Shown: positions 18,601-27,073, counted from the first letter of the stretch. The stretch is DNA of 64,000 nt from Halobacillus litoralis (GCF_009856445.1 NZ_WMFA01000002.1:682001-746000), one strand, 5' to 3'. Notes: generated from the letters alone by a model not told the origin. Made by a program: numbers and translations.

Positions 18601-19222
18601 AGAGCTTGGCACTGTGAATTTGGGTGCCATCGATGAGTATGACCGGATTAAAGAGCGTTACGAATTCCTGAAAGGCCAGCAAGACGATTTACTGGAAGCC
18701 AAACAAACGCTTCATACAGTCATTAATGAGATGGACGGTGAAATGAAACGGAAATTCGAAGATACCTTTACTAAAATCCGTGCTGAATTCGGTGAAGTCT
18801 TCCGTACTTTGTTCGGTGGAGGACGAGCCGACTTGCAACTCACTGATCCGAATGACATGTTAGAAACAGGTGTTGATATTGTTGCCCAGCCTCCGGGTAA
18901 GAAACTGCAGAATATGAGTTTGCTATCAGGTGGCGAACGTGCTCTGACAGCAATCGCTCTGCTATTCTCGATTCTGCGCGTCCGTCCTGTTCCATTTTGT
19001 GTACTGGACGAGGTGGAAGCAGCATTGGATGAAGCGAACGTGGATCGTTTTGCTAAATTCTTGAAAGAATTCAGTGAAAAGACACAGTTCATTGTCATTA
19101 CTCACAGAAAAGGGACAATGGAAGAATCGGATGTACTTTACGGTGTGACCATGCAAGAGTCAGGGGTATCTAAACTTGTATCTGTCAGACTAGAAGAAAC
19201 ACCGGAATTATTGGAAGCATAG
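15662..19222 (+). CDS. smc: Chromosome partition protein Smc
   Basis: Core ATPase of the SMC-ScpAB condensin that loads near origins and resolves sister chromosomes. 1186 residues, the usual length. N-terminal Walker A GPNGSGKS at 31-38, Q-loop region, a long coiled coil, a hinge around residues 505-660 (GYFHGVREVL to GGSMSGGAKK), a second coiled coil, and C-terminal signature LLSGGERALTAIALLF with Walker B FCVLDEVEAALDEANV. The ATG opening MFLKQLDTIGFKSFAE fits the family and has AGGAGG six bases upstream; an earlier ATG overlaps that site. It is separated from rnc by element B, so it needs its own promoter, which I could not place with certainty. Confidence 0.97.
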   Translation: MFLKQLDTIGFKSFAERVTVDFVSGVTSVVGPNGSGKSNITDAIRWVLGEQSARSLRGSKMEDIIFAGSETRSPLNMAEVTLTLDNTDQALPLDYQEVSVTRRVYRSGESEFYINNQTCRLKDIVDLFMDSGLGREAFSIISQGKVEEILSSKAEDRRSIFEEAAGVLKYKQRKKKAEYKLSETQENLNRVEDIIWEIDGQLEPLKEQAAVAKDYLEKKDELKNVEISLLITQIQQVHGEWERILKELEEVKTQENELSGKIEADEASLKDQRDRVEILDASIENMQEKLLSLTRDLENLEGKKQLMKERHKHFEENKSKLEEAYEDLSDKLVNLKSIAEEEAQKLAQIKEKRESTKEELNQTTQALKQDLHLIEEEIEDLKSEYIELLNKQAAKRNEKQLLEKQLDQIHSKKGSQIDKFKDLRSERATLEETLTSMTKELGNLTKQREELETQVQELNEKHAKNKQTYQEWQEKLYKGYQYLENMRSKKEMLEEMKEDFSGYFHGVREVLKASQRGQLQGIHGAVLALIDIPSHLLTAIETALGAQAQHIVVEDEQTGRQAIHWLKTNNKGRATFLPLTSIQPRSVHGAASLSQQEGYVGVAADLIQYDPAHSKPIQHLLGHIVIAEGLEHANQIARVLNRKYRVVTLDGDVVNPGGSMSGGAKKQSKQSLFTREKELQELSEKIVAYDAKALEVENKVKKLKETLAEQEEEKEQWNVKLSELKQEEYEKQSDQREVQLKLNHLNDQLQLFDQDQAQYDQDSHHADQQLSDLDETLQTLEEQLVSINTKIEELTTTKERQKEDEANLQERKQKLQIQLAEQESSVNNQKEKTDRYQQEKDLIEQELRGNRVSYQQLMEVKESNQTEDEIQSQIESMRTAKEETASTINSKRKERQELAADIQQAEQSLKEWKRRHQNFTQDLQQKEVKANRLDVELENMLQYLQEEYVMTFEKAKRDYPGVGDIDEASTKVKLIKRAIEELGTVNLGAIDEYDRIKERYEFLKGQQDDLLEAKQTLHTVINEMDGEMKRKFEDTFTKIRAEFGEVFRTLFGGGRADLQLTDPNDMLETGVDIVAQPPGKKLQNMSLLSGGERALTAIALLFSILRVRPVPFCVLDEVEAALDEANVDRFAKFLKEFSEKTQFIVITHRKGTMEESDVLYGVTMQESGVSKLVSVRLEETPELLEA

Positions 19223-19235
19223 GAAGGATGATTCG

Positions 19236-20558
19236 ATGAGTTTTTTTAAGAAACTGAAAGAAAAATTCGTAAAAGATCCTGAGTCGGATGAAAAAAAAGA
19301 GGAACAGCAGGCCCAAGACACAGAGGATTCCGACGATCGGGAGGATTCTCAGGAGTCCGATGCACCACTCTCAGATAGCGCAGATAAAGAGGTGACCGAC
19401 CTTCAGGGAGAAACAGAAAAGAAAGAAACGGAAGACTCTTTGGATGGAGAAGACGCAACTGAACCTGAAGAGGAAGTAGAAGAAGAGGCTGCAGAATCAT
19501 CTGTGGTTGATGATGACGAGGAGAATGTAGGAGCTCTGGATGAATCTATGACAGAAGATGATCATCCAGAGAGTCAGGAAGAGGATGAAAAAGTATCGAT
19601 CGCCTCTAAATTTAAAATGGGACTGGCTAAAACCAGGAATTCATTTTCAACTAAAATTAATGATCTCGTCGCTCGTTACCGAACCGTCGACGAAGATTTC
19701 TTTGAGGAATTAGAGGAAGTGTTGATTTCTGCTGATGTCGGGGTTACAACCGTGATGGAAATGATTGAGGAGCTGGAAATGGAAGTGAAACGCAGAAACG
19801 TTCAGGATCCTCAAAAAGTGAAAGAAATTATTTCCGAAAAACTGGTTGAAATCTACTACGGTGATGATCGCGCTGAAGAGATCGAAGGGTTGAATGAGAA
19901 TCCAGATGGTTTGACAGTCTATCTATTTGTTGGCGTAAATGGCGTAGGGAAAACAACGACCATTGGTAAACTCGCCCACCGATTGAAAAGTGCAGGGAAG
20001 AACGTAACCCTTGCCGCAGGAGATACATTCCGTGCAGGTGCTATAGAGCAACTGGAAGAGTGGGGCAAACGTGTAGGGGTGAATGTCACAAAGCATAGTG
20101 AAGGCAGTGATCCTGCTGCTGTCATTTATGATGGCATTCAATCGGCGAAATCGAAGAATGCCGATGTTCTCATCTGCGATACTGCCGGTCGTCTGCAAAA
20201 TAAAGTGAACTTGATGAATGAGCTTTCCAAGGTGAAACGTGTCATTGAACGTGAAATTCCTGGAGCTCCTCATGAAGTGCTGCTTGTCCTGGATGCTACA
20301 ACAGGACAGAATGCAATGAGCCAGGCAAAAACATTTTCCGAAGCGACGGATGTTTCCGGCATTGTCCTATCAAAACTTGATGGAACAGCAAAAGGCGGAA
20401 TCGTTCTTGCCATCCGAAATGAATTGGAGATCCCGGTAAAACTTGTCGGCCTGGGAGAAAAAGTGACCGATCTTGAAACATTCGATGCTCATGCTTTCGT
20501 TTATGGTCTGTTCGCAGATATGATTGAAGAATATGAAGAAGAAGAAGAACTTTCATAA
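19236..20558 (+). CDS. ftsY: Signal recognition particle receptor FtsY
   Basis: SRP GTPase receptor that docks ribosome-nascent chain complexes at the membrane. 440 residues. It has an unusually long, strongly acidic N-terminal A domain (about residues 12-125, mostly D and E), then the N domain four-helix bundle and the G domain: GVNGVGKTTTIGKLA, DTFRAGA, DTAGRLQNK and SKLDGTAKGG. B. subtilis FtsY is about 330 residues with a short A region, so the acidic extension is the notable feature and may reflect salt adaptation. The start is 13 bases after smc. Confidence 0.96.
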   Translation: MSFFKKLKEKFVKDPESDEKKEEQQAQDTEDSDDREDSQESDAPLSDSADKEVTDLQGETEKKETEDSLDGEDATEPEEEVEEEAAESSVVDDDEENVGALDESMTEDDHPESQEEDEKVSIASKFKMGLAKTRNSFSTKINDLVARYRTVDEDFFEELEEVLISADVGVTTVMEMIEELEMEVKRRNVQDPQKVKEIISEKLVEIYYGDDRAEEIEGLNENPDGLTVYLFVGVNGVGKTTTIGKLAHRLKSAGKNVTLAAGDTFRAGAIEQLEEWGKRVGVNVTKHSEGSDPAAVIYDGIQSAKSKNADVLICDTAGRLQNKVNLMNELSKVKRVIEREIPGAPHEVLLVLDATTGQNAMSQAKTFSEATDVSGIVLSKLDGTAKGGIVLAIRNELEIPVKLVGLGEKVTDLETFDAHAFVYGLFADMIEEYEEEEELS

Positions 20559-20561
20559 GCC

Positions 20562-20591
20562 TTGACATAAAGGTACATGTTCCTTTAGTAT
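20562..20591 (+). promoter_or_regulatory. Promoter of the ylxM-ffh unit with a palindrome in the spacer
   Basis: A perfect TTGACA, an 18-base spacer, and TAGTAT. The spacer and hexamer edges hold TAAAGGTACATGTTCCTTTA (20568-20587), a 20-bp palindrome broken only by one central T-T pair. This is an operator-like arrangement for an unknown regulator. Confidence 0.55.
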
Positions 20592-20633
20592 TTATGTGTA
20601 AAGGCATTTCACTTAACAAGGAGTGCTTCAAGC

Positions 20634-20963
20634 ATGCTTGAAAAAACGACACGGATTAATTATCTATTTGATTTCTATCAATCGTTGTTAACTCCTAAGC
20701 AGAGAAACTATATGGAGTTGTACTATCTCGAAGATTATTCTCTTGGTGAAATATCGGAAACTTTTGATGTCTCACGTCAAGCCGTTTACGATAATATTCG
20801 CCGAACAGAGACGATGCTTGAAGAATATGAAAAAAAGCTTCATCTATATGGGAAGTTTGAAAAGCGGCAGAAAGTGATTAAGGAAATGGAGGCTCAGTTT
20901 AAAAAAGACGAGCTCCCTGCCCCTTATGAATCATGGCTGCACGAATTACAAGAATTAGAATAG
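20634..20963 (+). CDS. ylxM: UPF0122 protein YlxM, SRP-associated helix-turn-helix protein
   Basis: 109-residue protein with a sigma-70 region 4-like helix-turn-helix: [40 protein letters not shown] across residues 20-60, followed by an amphipathic C-terminal helix. In streptococci the relative modulates the signal recognition particle; elsewhere its role is unsettled. The start follows AAGGAGTG. It lies 13 bases before ffh with its own promoter upstream, which supports a role tied to Ffh. Confidence 0.93.
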   Translation: MLEKTTRINYLFDFYQSLLTPKQRNYMELYYLEDYSLGEISETFDVSRQAVYDNIRRTETMLEEYEKKLHLYGKFEKRQKVIKEMEAQFKKDELPAPYESWLHELQELE

Positions 20964-20976
20964 GAGGGGATCTTCG

Positions 20977-22317
20977 ATGGCATTTGAGGGTTTATCCGAC
21001 CGTTTGCAGGAAACGATCAAGAAAATCAAAGGCAAAGGGAAGGTAAACGAACAAGACGTAAAAGAGATGACCAGGGAGGTCCGTCTCGCCCTCCTTGAGG
21101 CCGATGTAAACTTTAAAGTCGTTAAAGATTTTGTGAAGCGTGTCCGTGAACGCGCCGTCGGTCAAGAGGTCATGGAAAGCCTGACCCCTGGGCAGCAGGT
21201 TATCAAAGTTGTTAAAGAAGAGCTTACCGATCTGATGGGTGGCGACGAAAGTAAGATTGCTGTTGCCAAGCGTCCTCCGACGGTTATTATGATGGTCGGT
21301 TTGCAGGGGGCAGGTAAAACGACCACTACCGGGAAGCTTGCGAATCTGTTGCGCAAAAGCTACAACAGGAAGCCATTACTCGTTGGTGCGGACGTTTACC
21401 GTCCAGCTGCCATCCAGCAATTGCAGACACTCGGAAAACAGCTGGATATGCCTGTTCATGAGGAAGGTACCGAAGCAAATCCTGTGGACATCGCCAAAAA
21501 TGCGATAGCCAAAGCCAAAGAGGAGCATCATGATTATGTGCTCATTGATACCGCTGGTCGTTTGCATATTGATGGCGACTTGATGGGTGAATTGCAGGAA
21601 ATCAAGGAAGCTGTCAATCCTGATGAGATTTTCCTTGTTGTCGATGCCATGACGGGTCAGGATGCTGTAAACGTAGCAGAAAGCTTCGATGAGCAGCTGG
21701 ACGTTACCGGTGTTCTTCTCACGAAACTGGATGGAGACACCCGTGGTGGTGCCGCATTATCCATCAAAGCCGTGACAGGTAAACCGATTAAATTCGCAGG
21801 TATGGGTGAAAAGCTTGACCAGCTTGAGACTTTCCACCCCGAGCGTATGGCGTCAAGGATTCTCGGAATGGGCGACATGCTCACCTTAATTGAAAAAGCA
21901 CAGACGCAGGTGGATGAAAAGCAAGCGAAAGAGCTGGAGTCGAAAATGCGTAATGCTTCCTTTACTTTTGAGGATTTCCTTGAGCAGATGGAGCAAGTGA
22001 AAAATATGGGGCCGCTGGATGAAATTTTAAACATGATTCCTGGTGCGAACAAAATGAAGGGCCTTCAGAATGTGTCCTTCGATGACAAGCAGATTGTTCA
22101 TGTCGAGGCCATCATCCAATCGATGACTAAAAATGAAAGACAGGACCCTTCTGTTATGAATGCAAGCCGTAAGAAGCGGATTGCTAAAGGTTCCGGAACT
22201 TCTGTTTCAGAGGTCAATAGACTGTTGAAGCAGTTTGAAGAAATGAAGAAAATGATGAAACAAATGAGCAATACGAAAGGGAAAAAAGGCAAAGGAATGA
22301 AATTTCCTTTTATGTAA
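20977..22317 (+). CDS. ffh: Signal recognition particle protein Ffh
   Basis: SRP54 GTPase that binds signal sequences and the small cytoplasmic RNA. 446 residues: N domain (1-90), G domain with GLQGAGKTTTTGKLA, DVYRPAAIQQL, DTAGRLHIDG and TKLDGDTRGG, then the methionine-rich M domain from about 320 with many Met (EQMEQVKNMGPL, MKKMMKQM) and a basic GKKGKGMKFPFM tail. The start follows AGGAGGGG. Genes for its receptor ftsY and for a third SRP-type GTPase (flhF) are in the same window. Confidence 0.97.
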   Translation: MAFEGLSDRLQETIKKIKGKGKVNEQDVKEMTREVRLALLEADVNFKVVKDFVKRVRERAVGQEVMESLTPGQQVIKVVKEELTDLMGGDESKIAVAKRPPTVIMMVGLQGAGKTTTTGKLANLLRKSYNRKPLLVGADVYRPAAIQQLQTLGKQLDMPVHEEGTEANPVDIAKNAIAKAKEEHHDYVLIDTAGRLHIDGDLMGELQEIKEAVNPDEIFLVVDAMTGQDAVNVAESFDEQLDVTGVLLTKLDGDTRGGAALSIKAVTGKPIKFAGMGEKLDQLETFHPERMASRILGMGDMLTLIEKAQTQVDEKQAKELESKMRNASFTFEDFLEQMEQVKNMGPLDEILNMIPGANKMKGLQNVSFDDKQIVHVEAIIQSMTKNERQDPSVMNASRKKRIAKGSGTSVSEVNRLLKQFEEMKKMMKQMSNTKGKKGKGMKFPFM

Positions 22318-22328
22318 TGGAAAAAACC

Positions 22329-22357
22329 TTTACACACCCTTGAAGTTCTGCTAAAAT
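22329..22357 (+). promoter_or_regulatory. Promoter of the rpsP ribosomal protein/tRNA modification unit
   Basis: TTTACA, a 17-base spacer, TAAAAT: five of six matches at each hexamer. It lies directly after ffh and about 45 bases before rpsP. Confidence 0.7.
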
Positions 22358-22402
22358 CTAAATCTGTGTGAAACATTAAAGAAATTTTGGAGGTTGTTAA
22401 AA

Positions 22403-22672
22403 ATGGCAGTAAAAATTCGCCTAAAACGTATGGGATCTAAGCGTAACCCATTTTATCGTGTAGTAGTTGCTGATTCTCGTTCTCCTCGTGATGGACGTAT
22501 CATCGAGCAAATCGGAACATATAACCCAGTTGCTAACCCTGTAGAGGTTAAACTTGATGCTGAGAAAGCGATCGACTGGATGTCTAACGGCGCGAAGCCA
22601 AGCGACACTGTTCGTAACCTTTTCTCTAACGAAGGCATCATGAAGCAGTTCCACGATAAGAAAAACCAATAA
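22403..22672 (+). CDS. rpsP: 30S ribosomal protein S16
   Basis: Primary small-subunit protein that binds 16S rRNA. 89 residues with the family opening [26 protein letters not shown] and [13 protein letters not shown]. Start chosen at the ATG eight bases after GGAGGT; a TTG three codons earlier is unlikely. Codon use is strongly biased as for other ribosomal proteins. It leads a unit with khpA, ylqD, rimM and trmD. Confidence 0.97.
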   Translation: MAVKIRLKRMGSKRNPFYRVVVADSRSPRDGRIIEQIGTYNPVANPVEVKLDAEKAIDWMSNGAKPSDTVRNLFSNEGIMKQFHDKKNQ

Positions 22673-22694
22673 ATCATAAAGTAGTGGTGATCCC

Positions 22695-22922
22695 ATGAAA
22701 ACCTTAATCGAAACGATCGTAACTCCGCTTGTCGATCATCCTGATGACATTGTGGTGGATGAGAAAGAAGAAAATCACAAAGTGGTTTATCATCTAACGG
22801 TCCACCCGGATGACGTAGGGAAAGTAATCGGTAAGAACGGGCGGATTGCGAAAGCGATTCGGACTGTCGTTTATGCGGCAGGTTCAGATTCTGAAAAACG
22901 GATCTATTTGGATATCATGTAA
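22695..22922 (+). CDS. khpA: KhpA (YlqC), KH-domain RNA-binding protein
   Basis: 75-residue single KH-domain protein, half of the KhpA-KhpB RNA-binding pair that affects cell division and elongation in Firmicutes. The GxxG loop is visible in VIGKNGRIAKAIRTVV. The start follows GTGGTGATCCC. It lies between rpsP and rimM, as in most Bacillaceae. Confidence 0.93.
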   Translation: MKTLIETIVTPLVDHPDDIVVDEKEENHKVVYHLTVHPDDVGKVIGKNGRIAKAIRTVVYAAGSDSEKRIYLDIM

Positions 22923-22953
22923 GAGAACTAATTTTATTGGTGTAAGAAGGGAG

Positions 22954-22976
22954 AAGGGAAACCTTTTCCCTTTTTT
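22954..22976 (+). terminator. Short terminator-like hairpin between khpA and ylqD
   Basis: A 7-bp stem AAGGGAA / TTCCCTT with a 5-base loop followed by TTTT. The low GC of the outer stem suggests an attenuator that lets part of the transcripts reach ylqD-rimM-trmD. Confidence 0.55.
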
Positions 22977-23012
22977 ACTATTCTCAAGGAATAGCAGAGG
23001 GGCGGGCGAAAG

Positions 23013-23399
23013 ATGCAGATCATCCGAACAGTACCTGTCAAACAGATTTTGACAGAGACGAGCCGTGCGCAAATCAAGGAAAAGTTCGACGAAAGATACC
23101 AACGTCTGGAACGTGAATGCAGGCAGCTTTCGTTTGAACAGAAAAAGCTGGAACGTAAGCCCGGGGTTTCCAGGCAGGAAGTGGAGCGGCGTTTTTCGAA
23201 AGAAATCGGTCGGAGAAAAGATCAACTGAAGTGGCTGGAATATCAACGTAAACAGTTGGATATCCTGCCAGATGGAAGTGAACTTGAAACGGATGAAGTA
23301 CAGGCATTGATTGAAGTTGAAGAAGGCGATCAATGGGAACAGGTCATTCAGGATCGTCAAATCGTCGTGGAAGACGGAAAAGTCATACGAGCGAGGTAA
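23013..23399 (+). CDS. ylqD: YlqD family protein
   Basis: 128 residues, highly charged, function unknown. Seen: a short N-terminal beta segment (MQIIRTVPVKQILTE), a long alpha-helical coiled coil rich in K, E, R and Q (residues 20-85) and a C-terminal beta-rich part with EGDQWEQVIQDRQIVVEDGKV. The composition suggests RNA or ribosome association, and its constant position between khpA and rimM in Bacillaceae points the same way. The start follows GAGGGGCGGG. Confidence 0.88.
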   Translation: MQIIRTVPVKQILTETSRAQIKEKFDERYQRLERECRQLSFEQKKLERKPGVSRQEVERRFSKEIGRRKDQLKWLEYQRKQLDILPDGSELETDEVQALIEVEEGDQWEQVIQDRQIVVEDGKVIRAR

Positions 23400-23407
23400 T
23401 TGCACTC

Positions 23408-23923
23408 ATGGAAAAACAGTTATTTAATGTTGGTAAAATCATAAACACACACGGCATCAAAGGAGAAGTGAAAGTTCATCGTGTCACTGATTTTGATGAA
23501 CGATTTGAACCAGGTCAGCTTTTGTATTGGGTAAGTGATAACAGCGAGCCGAAACCACTGGTCATTCGGACACACCGTAATCATAAAGGTTTCGACCTTG
23601 TAAGCTTTGAGGATCATCCTACGATTAATGATGTCGAAGGATACAAGAATGGAAAGCTGATGGTTTCAGAAGAAGATCATGAAGAGCTTGATGATCATGA
23701 ATTCTATTTTTATGAAATCATTGGGTGTACCGTGTTTTTAGAGTCAGGAGAAGAGTTAGGTGAAATCAAAGAAATTCTTACCCCTGGCGCGAACGACGTT
23801 TGGGTTGTGAAGCGTAAGAATCAGCCGGATGTTCTCATTCCGTATATCGAACCTGTCGTTAAAGAAGTGGATCCGGAGCGGAAAACCATCATCATCGATC
23901 CAATAGAGGGGCTGCTAGACTAA
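23408..23923 (+). CDS. rimM: Ribosome maturation factor RimM
   Basis: Assists late assembly of the 30S head and binds S19. 171 residues: N-terminal RimM domain ([23 protein letters not shown]) and C-terminal PRC-barrel domain ([21 protein letters not shown], ending [23 protein letters not shown]). Start chosen at the ATG opening MEKQLFNVG, which matches the family; a longer frame runs back into ylqD. The stop overlaps the trmD start (TAATG). Confidence 0.96.
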   Translation: MEKQLFNVGKIINTHGIKGEVKVHRVTDFDERFEPGQLLYWVSDNSEPKPLVIRTHRNHKGFDLVSFEDHPTINDVEGYKNGKLMVSEEDHEELDDHEFYFYEIIGCTVFLESGEELGEIKEILTPGANDVWVVKRKNQPDVLIPYIEPVVKEVDPERKTIIIDPIEGLLD

Positions 23924-24654
23924 TGCATATCGATATTCTGACACTTTTTCCAGAAATGTTTGATGGTGTACTGCAGAATTCCATCATGAAGCGTGCTCAG
24001 GAACAAGGCGCCTTTTCACATCAGTATGTCAATTTCCGTGATTACACTGAAAACAAGCACAATAAAGTTGATGATTACCCTTATGGTGGAGGAGCGGGGC
24101 TTGTTCTATCCCCGCAGCCCATCTTTGACAGCATTCAGTCCATCAAAGACACAGCAGAAAAACCTCCACGTGTCGTGCTTCTTTGCCCGCAGGGAGAACC
24201 CTACTCCCAGCAAAAAGCGGAAGAACTTTCCGAAGAAGATCATCTTGTCTTTATTTGCGGCCATTATGAAGGGTATGATGAACGGATCAGACAGGAACTG
24301 GTGACCGATGAAATTTCCATCGGTGACTATGTCCTTACTGGTGGAGAGCTTGGTGCGATGGTTGTCATTGATTCCGTAGTCCGACTTCTTCCAGGAGTTC
24401 TCGGTAATGAACAGTCGGCCCCAATGGACTCATTCTCAAACGGTTTGCTGGAGCATCCGCATTATACGAGACCGGCGGATTTTCGAGGTCACAAAGTACC
24501 GGATGTTCTTTTGTCAGGAAACCATGCTAAAATCGATGAATGGCGTCATTATCAGTCATTAAAACGAACCTATGAGAGAAGACCGGATCTGCTTGAAGGA
24601 AGAGAATTATCTGTGAAAGAACAAACGTGGGTGGAAGAGTGGAAAAATCGTTGA
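23923..24654 (+). CDS. trmD: tRNA (guanine-N1-)-methyltransferase
   Basis: Methylates G37 of tRNAs reading CNN, CGG and similar codons, preventing frameshifts; uses S-adenosylmethionine bound in a trefoil knot. 243 residues with [25 protein letters not shown], the [10 protein letters not shown] motif and the knot segment [18 protein letters not shown]. The start overlaps the rimM stop. rplS is next but has its own promoter and leader. Confidence 0.97.
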   Translation: MHIDILTLFPEMFDGVLQNSIMKRAQEQGAFSHQYVNFRDYTENKHNKVDDYPYGGGAGLVLSPQPIFDSIQSIKDTAEKPPRVVLLCPQGEPYSQQKAEELSEEDHLVFICGHYEGYDERIRQELVTDEISIGDYVLTGGELGAMVVIDSVVRLLPGVLGNEQSAPMDSFSNGLLEHPHYTRPADFRGHKVPDVLLSGNHAKIDEWRHYQSLKRTYERRPDLLEGRELSVKEQTWVEEWKNR

Positions 24655-24660
24655 GCCCTG

Positions 24661-24689
24661 TTGATGTTTGTCTCTCCATATGGTATATT
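24661..24689 (+). promoter_or_regulatory. Promoter of rplS
   Basis: TTGATG, a 17-base spacer, TATATT, placed directly after the trmD stop. The transcript would begin at about 24696 and carry the L19 leader. Confidence 0.65.
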
Positions 24690-24692
24690 AAA

Positions 24693-24765
24693 TCTTGTGC
24701 TTAAACGTACGGTTTAAGTGGAAAACGATGTTCCGCTGCCTCTTAGAAGACAAGAGCATTAGTTA
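24693..24765 (+). ncRNA. L19 (rplS) leader, probable autoregulatory mRNA structure
   Basis: A 5' leader with a CTTAAAC / GTTTAAG hairpin followed by GGAAAACGATGTTCCGCTGCC and a second short helix (CTCTTAG...). The layout resembles the ribosomal protein L19 leader family of Bacillales, where excess L19 is thought to bind its own mRNA. Called from arrangement and partial sequence memory; a covariance model search would decide. Confidence 0.55.
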
Positions 24766-24781
24766 AAAAGGAGTGAAAATC

Positions 24782-25126
24782 ATGCAACAATTGATTCATG
24801 ACATTACAAAAGAACAACTTCGTTCGGATCACCCTGATTTCCGTCCTGGTGATACTGTGAAAGTACACGTGAAAGTTGTCGAAGGTACACGTGAACGTAT
24901 CCAGGTATTCGAAGGTGTTGTCATCAAGCGTCAGAACGGCGGAATCAGCGAAACATTCACTGTTCGTAAGATTACTTACGGAACAGGTGTTGAGCGTACA
25001 TTCCCAGTTCATTCTCCACGTATCGCTAAGATCGAGCGTACTCGTCGTGGTAAAGTACGTCGTGCGAAACTTTACTACTTGCGTAACCTACGCGGTAAAG
25101 CGGCACGTATTAAAGAAATTATCTAA
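24782..25126 (+). CDS. rplS: 50S ribosomal protein L19
   Basis: Large-subunit protein at the 30S-50S interface. 114 residues with the family segments [26 protein letters not shown] and the basic C-terminus [25 protein letters not shown]. Start at the ATG after AAAGGAGTG. An in-frame GTG three codons before overlaps the Shine-Dalgarno site. A terminator follows. Confidence 0.97.
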   Translation: MQQLIHDITKEQLRSDHPDFRPGDTVKVHVKVVEGTRERIQVFEGVVIKRQNGGISETFTVRKITYGTGVERTFPVHSPRIAKIERTRRGKVRRAKLYYLRNLRGKAARIKEII

Positions 25127-25136
25127 TTTCAGTGAA

Positions 25137-25167
25137 AAGGAGCTTGCGATGTCAAGCTCCTTTTTTC
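25137..25167 (+). terminator. Terminator after rplS
   Basis: A 10-bp stem AAGGAGCTTG / CAAGCTCCTT with a 6-base loop, followed by TTTTTT. Confidence 0.88.
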
Positions 25168-25441
25168 TACTTATCTATAGGTATTATTTTCGAGACATGA
25201 TTTTTCAAAAGCATCTAACCCCTCATGAGACTTTCAAAATTGAGTTTTCAAAAACAATGCTAAATGAAAATGGAACCAAGGTTTATGAAATTTATGATAT
25301 GATTTATAAGACTATAACATAAGACAAGCGAGCATTCAGCAGCAAATTTAACCCTGTATTATGGAAAGGCTGTGTCTCTACAGCCTGTATACTGTGGTTT
25401 TGCCGCTCCAGACTCCTTCATTCAAGGAAGAAGGGATAATG
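25168..25441 (+). other. Noncoding leader region of the signal peptidase gene
   Basis: About 275 bases without a supported gene. It contains a decayed copy of the inverted-repeat end at 25232-25251 (16 of 20 positions, see findings) and a 7-bp hairpin AGGCTGT / ACAGCCT near 25367-25386 without a T tract. The promoter for the signal peptidase gene must lie here, but no clear pair of hexamers was found. Confidence 0.5.
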
Positions 25442-25993
25442 ATGAAACAACAATGGTTGGACTGGTTGAAAGCATTTCTTATCGCCGGTGTATTAGCTGT
25501 CATCGTAAGAGTGTTTTTGTTTGCACCCGTCGTCGTTGAAGGACCTTCCATGTTGACCACTTTACATAGCGGAGATCATTTGATCGTGAGCAAACTCAAT
25601 TATACGCTTGGATCGCCGGAGCGATTTGATGTCGTTGTATTTCATGCAACAGAACGTAAAGACTATATCAAACGGGTGATCGGCCTTCCTGGTGATCATA
25701 TTGCCTATGAAGATGATCAACTCTATGTAAATGGAGAACCCGTGGAAGAACCTTTTCTTGATGAACGTAAACAGCAATTAAGTGGCACCCGCCCGTTGAC
25801 TGATGACTTCATCATGGAAGAGGATATGCCAGGCAACTACAAAGAAGTCCCGGAGGGTCATTTGTTCGTGCTTGGTGATAACCGCAACAACTCGACAGAC
25901 AGCAGGATGCTCGGCATGATTGATCAAGAGCAGATGGTAGGGGAAGCTGTTGTTTCCTATTGGCCATTAAATCGCATCCAGCTTGTGAACTAG
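25442..25993 (+). CDS. Type I signal peptidase
   Basis: Membrane serine protease that removes signal peptides from exported proteins. 183 residues with one N-terminal membrane segment (residues about 10-28) and an extracytoplasmic catalytic domain. The Ser/Lys dyad is Ser36 (GPSM) and Lys77 ([11 protein letters not shown]). Other boxes are present: the [17 protein letters not shown] segment and [11 protein letters not shown]. It is of the prokaryotic (SipS/LepB) type, not the SipW type. Start at the second of two adjacent ATG codons, spaced well from GAAGGGA. Its place between rplS and rbgA differs from B. subtilis but recurs in other Bacillaceae, as I recall. Confidence 0.93.
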   Translation: MKQQWLDWLKAFLIAGVLAVIVRVFLFAPVVVEGPSMLTTLHSGDHLIVSKLNYTLGSPERFDVVVFHATERKDYIKRVIGLPGDHIAYEDDQLYVNGEPVEEPFLDERKQQLSGTRPLTDDFIMEEDMPGNYKEVPEGHLFVLGDNRNNSTDSRMLGMIDQEQMVGEAVVSYWPLNRIQLVN

Positions 25994-26003
25994 GAGGATC
26001 TAT

Positions 26004-26849
26004 ATGACCATTCAATGGTTCCCGGGCCACATGGCCAAAGCAAAAAGGGAAGTCGCTGAGAAACTTAAACTCGTGGATTTCGTAATTGAACTCGTAGATG
26101 CACGTGCCCCAATGTCTTCTCAGAACCCCATGCTTCATAACACGCTACAAGAAAAGCCAAAAATGATGGTGTTGATGAAAAAAGATCTCGCCGACACCCA
26201 TGTTACCACGGAGTGGATTGAACATTTTAAAGAACAAGGTATTCCAGCCGTCGCAATTGAGGCAAATCATAAACAGGATGTACAGAAAGTTGTCCAGCTG
26301 GCAAAAGAGTTAGGTAAAGAGAAAATGGATAAACTCAAAGCGAAAGGCATCCGTCCAAGAGCCTCACGGGCGATGATCATAGGCATCCCGAACGTAGGTA
26401 AATCAACGTTGATCAATAGACTGGCCAACAAGAAAATGGCTAAAACAGGAGATAAACCAGGCGTCACCACGAAGCAGCAGTGGATAAAAGTAAAAAAAGA
26501 ATTTGAATTGCTTGATACCCCTGGAATTCTATGGCCGAAGTTCGAAGAAGAGGAAGTTGGATATCGCTTAGCTGCGATTGGCACGATTAAAGATCAAATC
26601 CTTCCTAAAGAAGATGTAGCCGCCTATGTCCTTCATTTTCTCCATCAATCCTATCCAGAACGGCTTGAAGAGAGATTTAGTCTTGAGAATGTGGATGATA
26701 TGATGGAAGCATTTGAGACCATTGGGAAAAAACGAGGCTGCCTCGAAAGTGGAGGCCGGATTAATTTCGAAAAAGTCTCTGACATTATCTTACAAGACTT
26801 ACGAACAGGGAAGCTGGGTATGATCACCCTTGAACACCCTGACTCATAA
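26004..26849 (+). CDS. rbgA: Ribosome biogenesis GTPase RbgA (YlqF)
   Basis: Circularly permuted GTPase needed for late 50S subunit assembly. 281 residues. The order G4-G5-G1-G2-G3 is visible: KKDLAD near residue 54, GIPNVGKST near 130 and DTPGILWP near 173, then a C-terminal ANTAR-like helical domain. The N-terminal [16 protein letters not shown] is a family hallmark. The start follows AGGAGGATC, ten bases after the signal peptidase gene, so the two probably share a transcript. A terminator follows. Confidence 0.96.
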   Translation: MTIQWFPGHMAKAKREVAEKLKLVDFVIELVDARAPMSSQNPMLHNTLQEKPKMMVLMKKDLADTHVTTEWIEHFKEQGIPAVAIEANHKQDVQKVVQLAKELGKEKMDKLKAKGIRPRASRAMIIGIPNVGKSTLINRLANKKMAKTGDKPGVTTKQQWIKVKKEFELLDTPGILWPKFEEEEVGYRLAAIGTIKDQILPKEDVAAYVLHFLHQSYPERLEERFSLENVDDMMEAFETIGKKRGCLESGGRINFEKVSDIILQDLRTGKLGMITLEHPDS

Positions 26850-26892
26850 AAGAAAGCGCAAAGAGGCTCCAGGCCCTTGCGCTTTCTTTTAT
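26848..26892 (+). terminator. Terminator after rbgA
   Basis: A perfect 14-bp stem AAAAGAAAGCGCAA / TTGCGCTTTCTTTT starts in the stop codon, with a 15-base loop. The U-rich distal strand provides the T tract. Confidence 0.85.
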
Positions 26893-27073
26893 GAGCTTAT
26901 TTATGAATTGCACCTCTAAATCATTCATCCATGGCCATATTAGTGTCTCAAGCATTAATGTTCACACAAATCCATCCCAGTGGTAACATTTTTATATTAA
27001 ATAGAAAGCGATTATTTGATTTTAGAATGATGAAAATTGTCCGATATGATAAGAAATGGAGGGTTTAAGCTTC

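Noticed and set aside
26999-27015. cre-like AGAAAGCGATTATT upstream of rnhB
   Set aside because: Two mismatches at important positions and no reason for catabolite control of an RNase.
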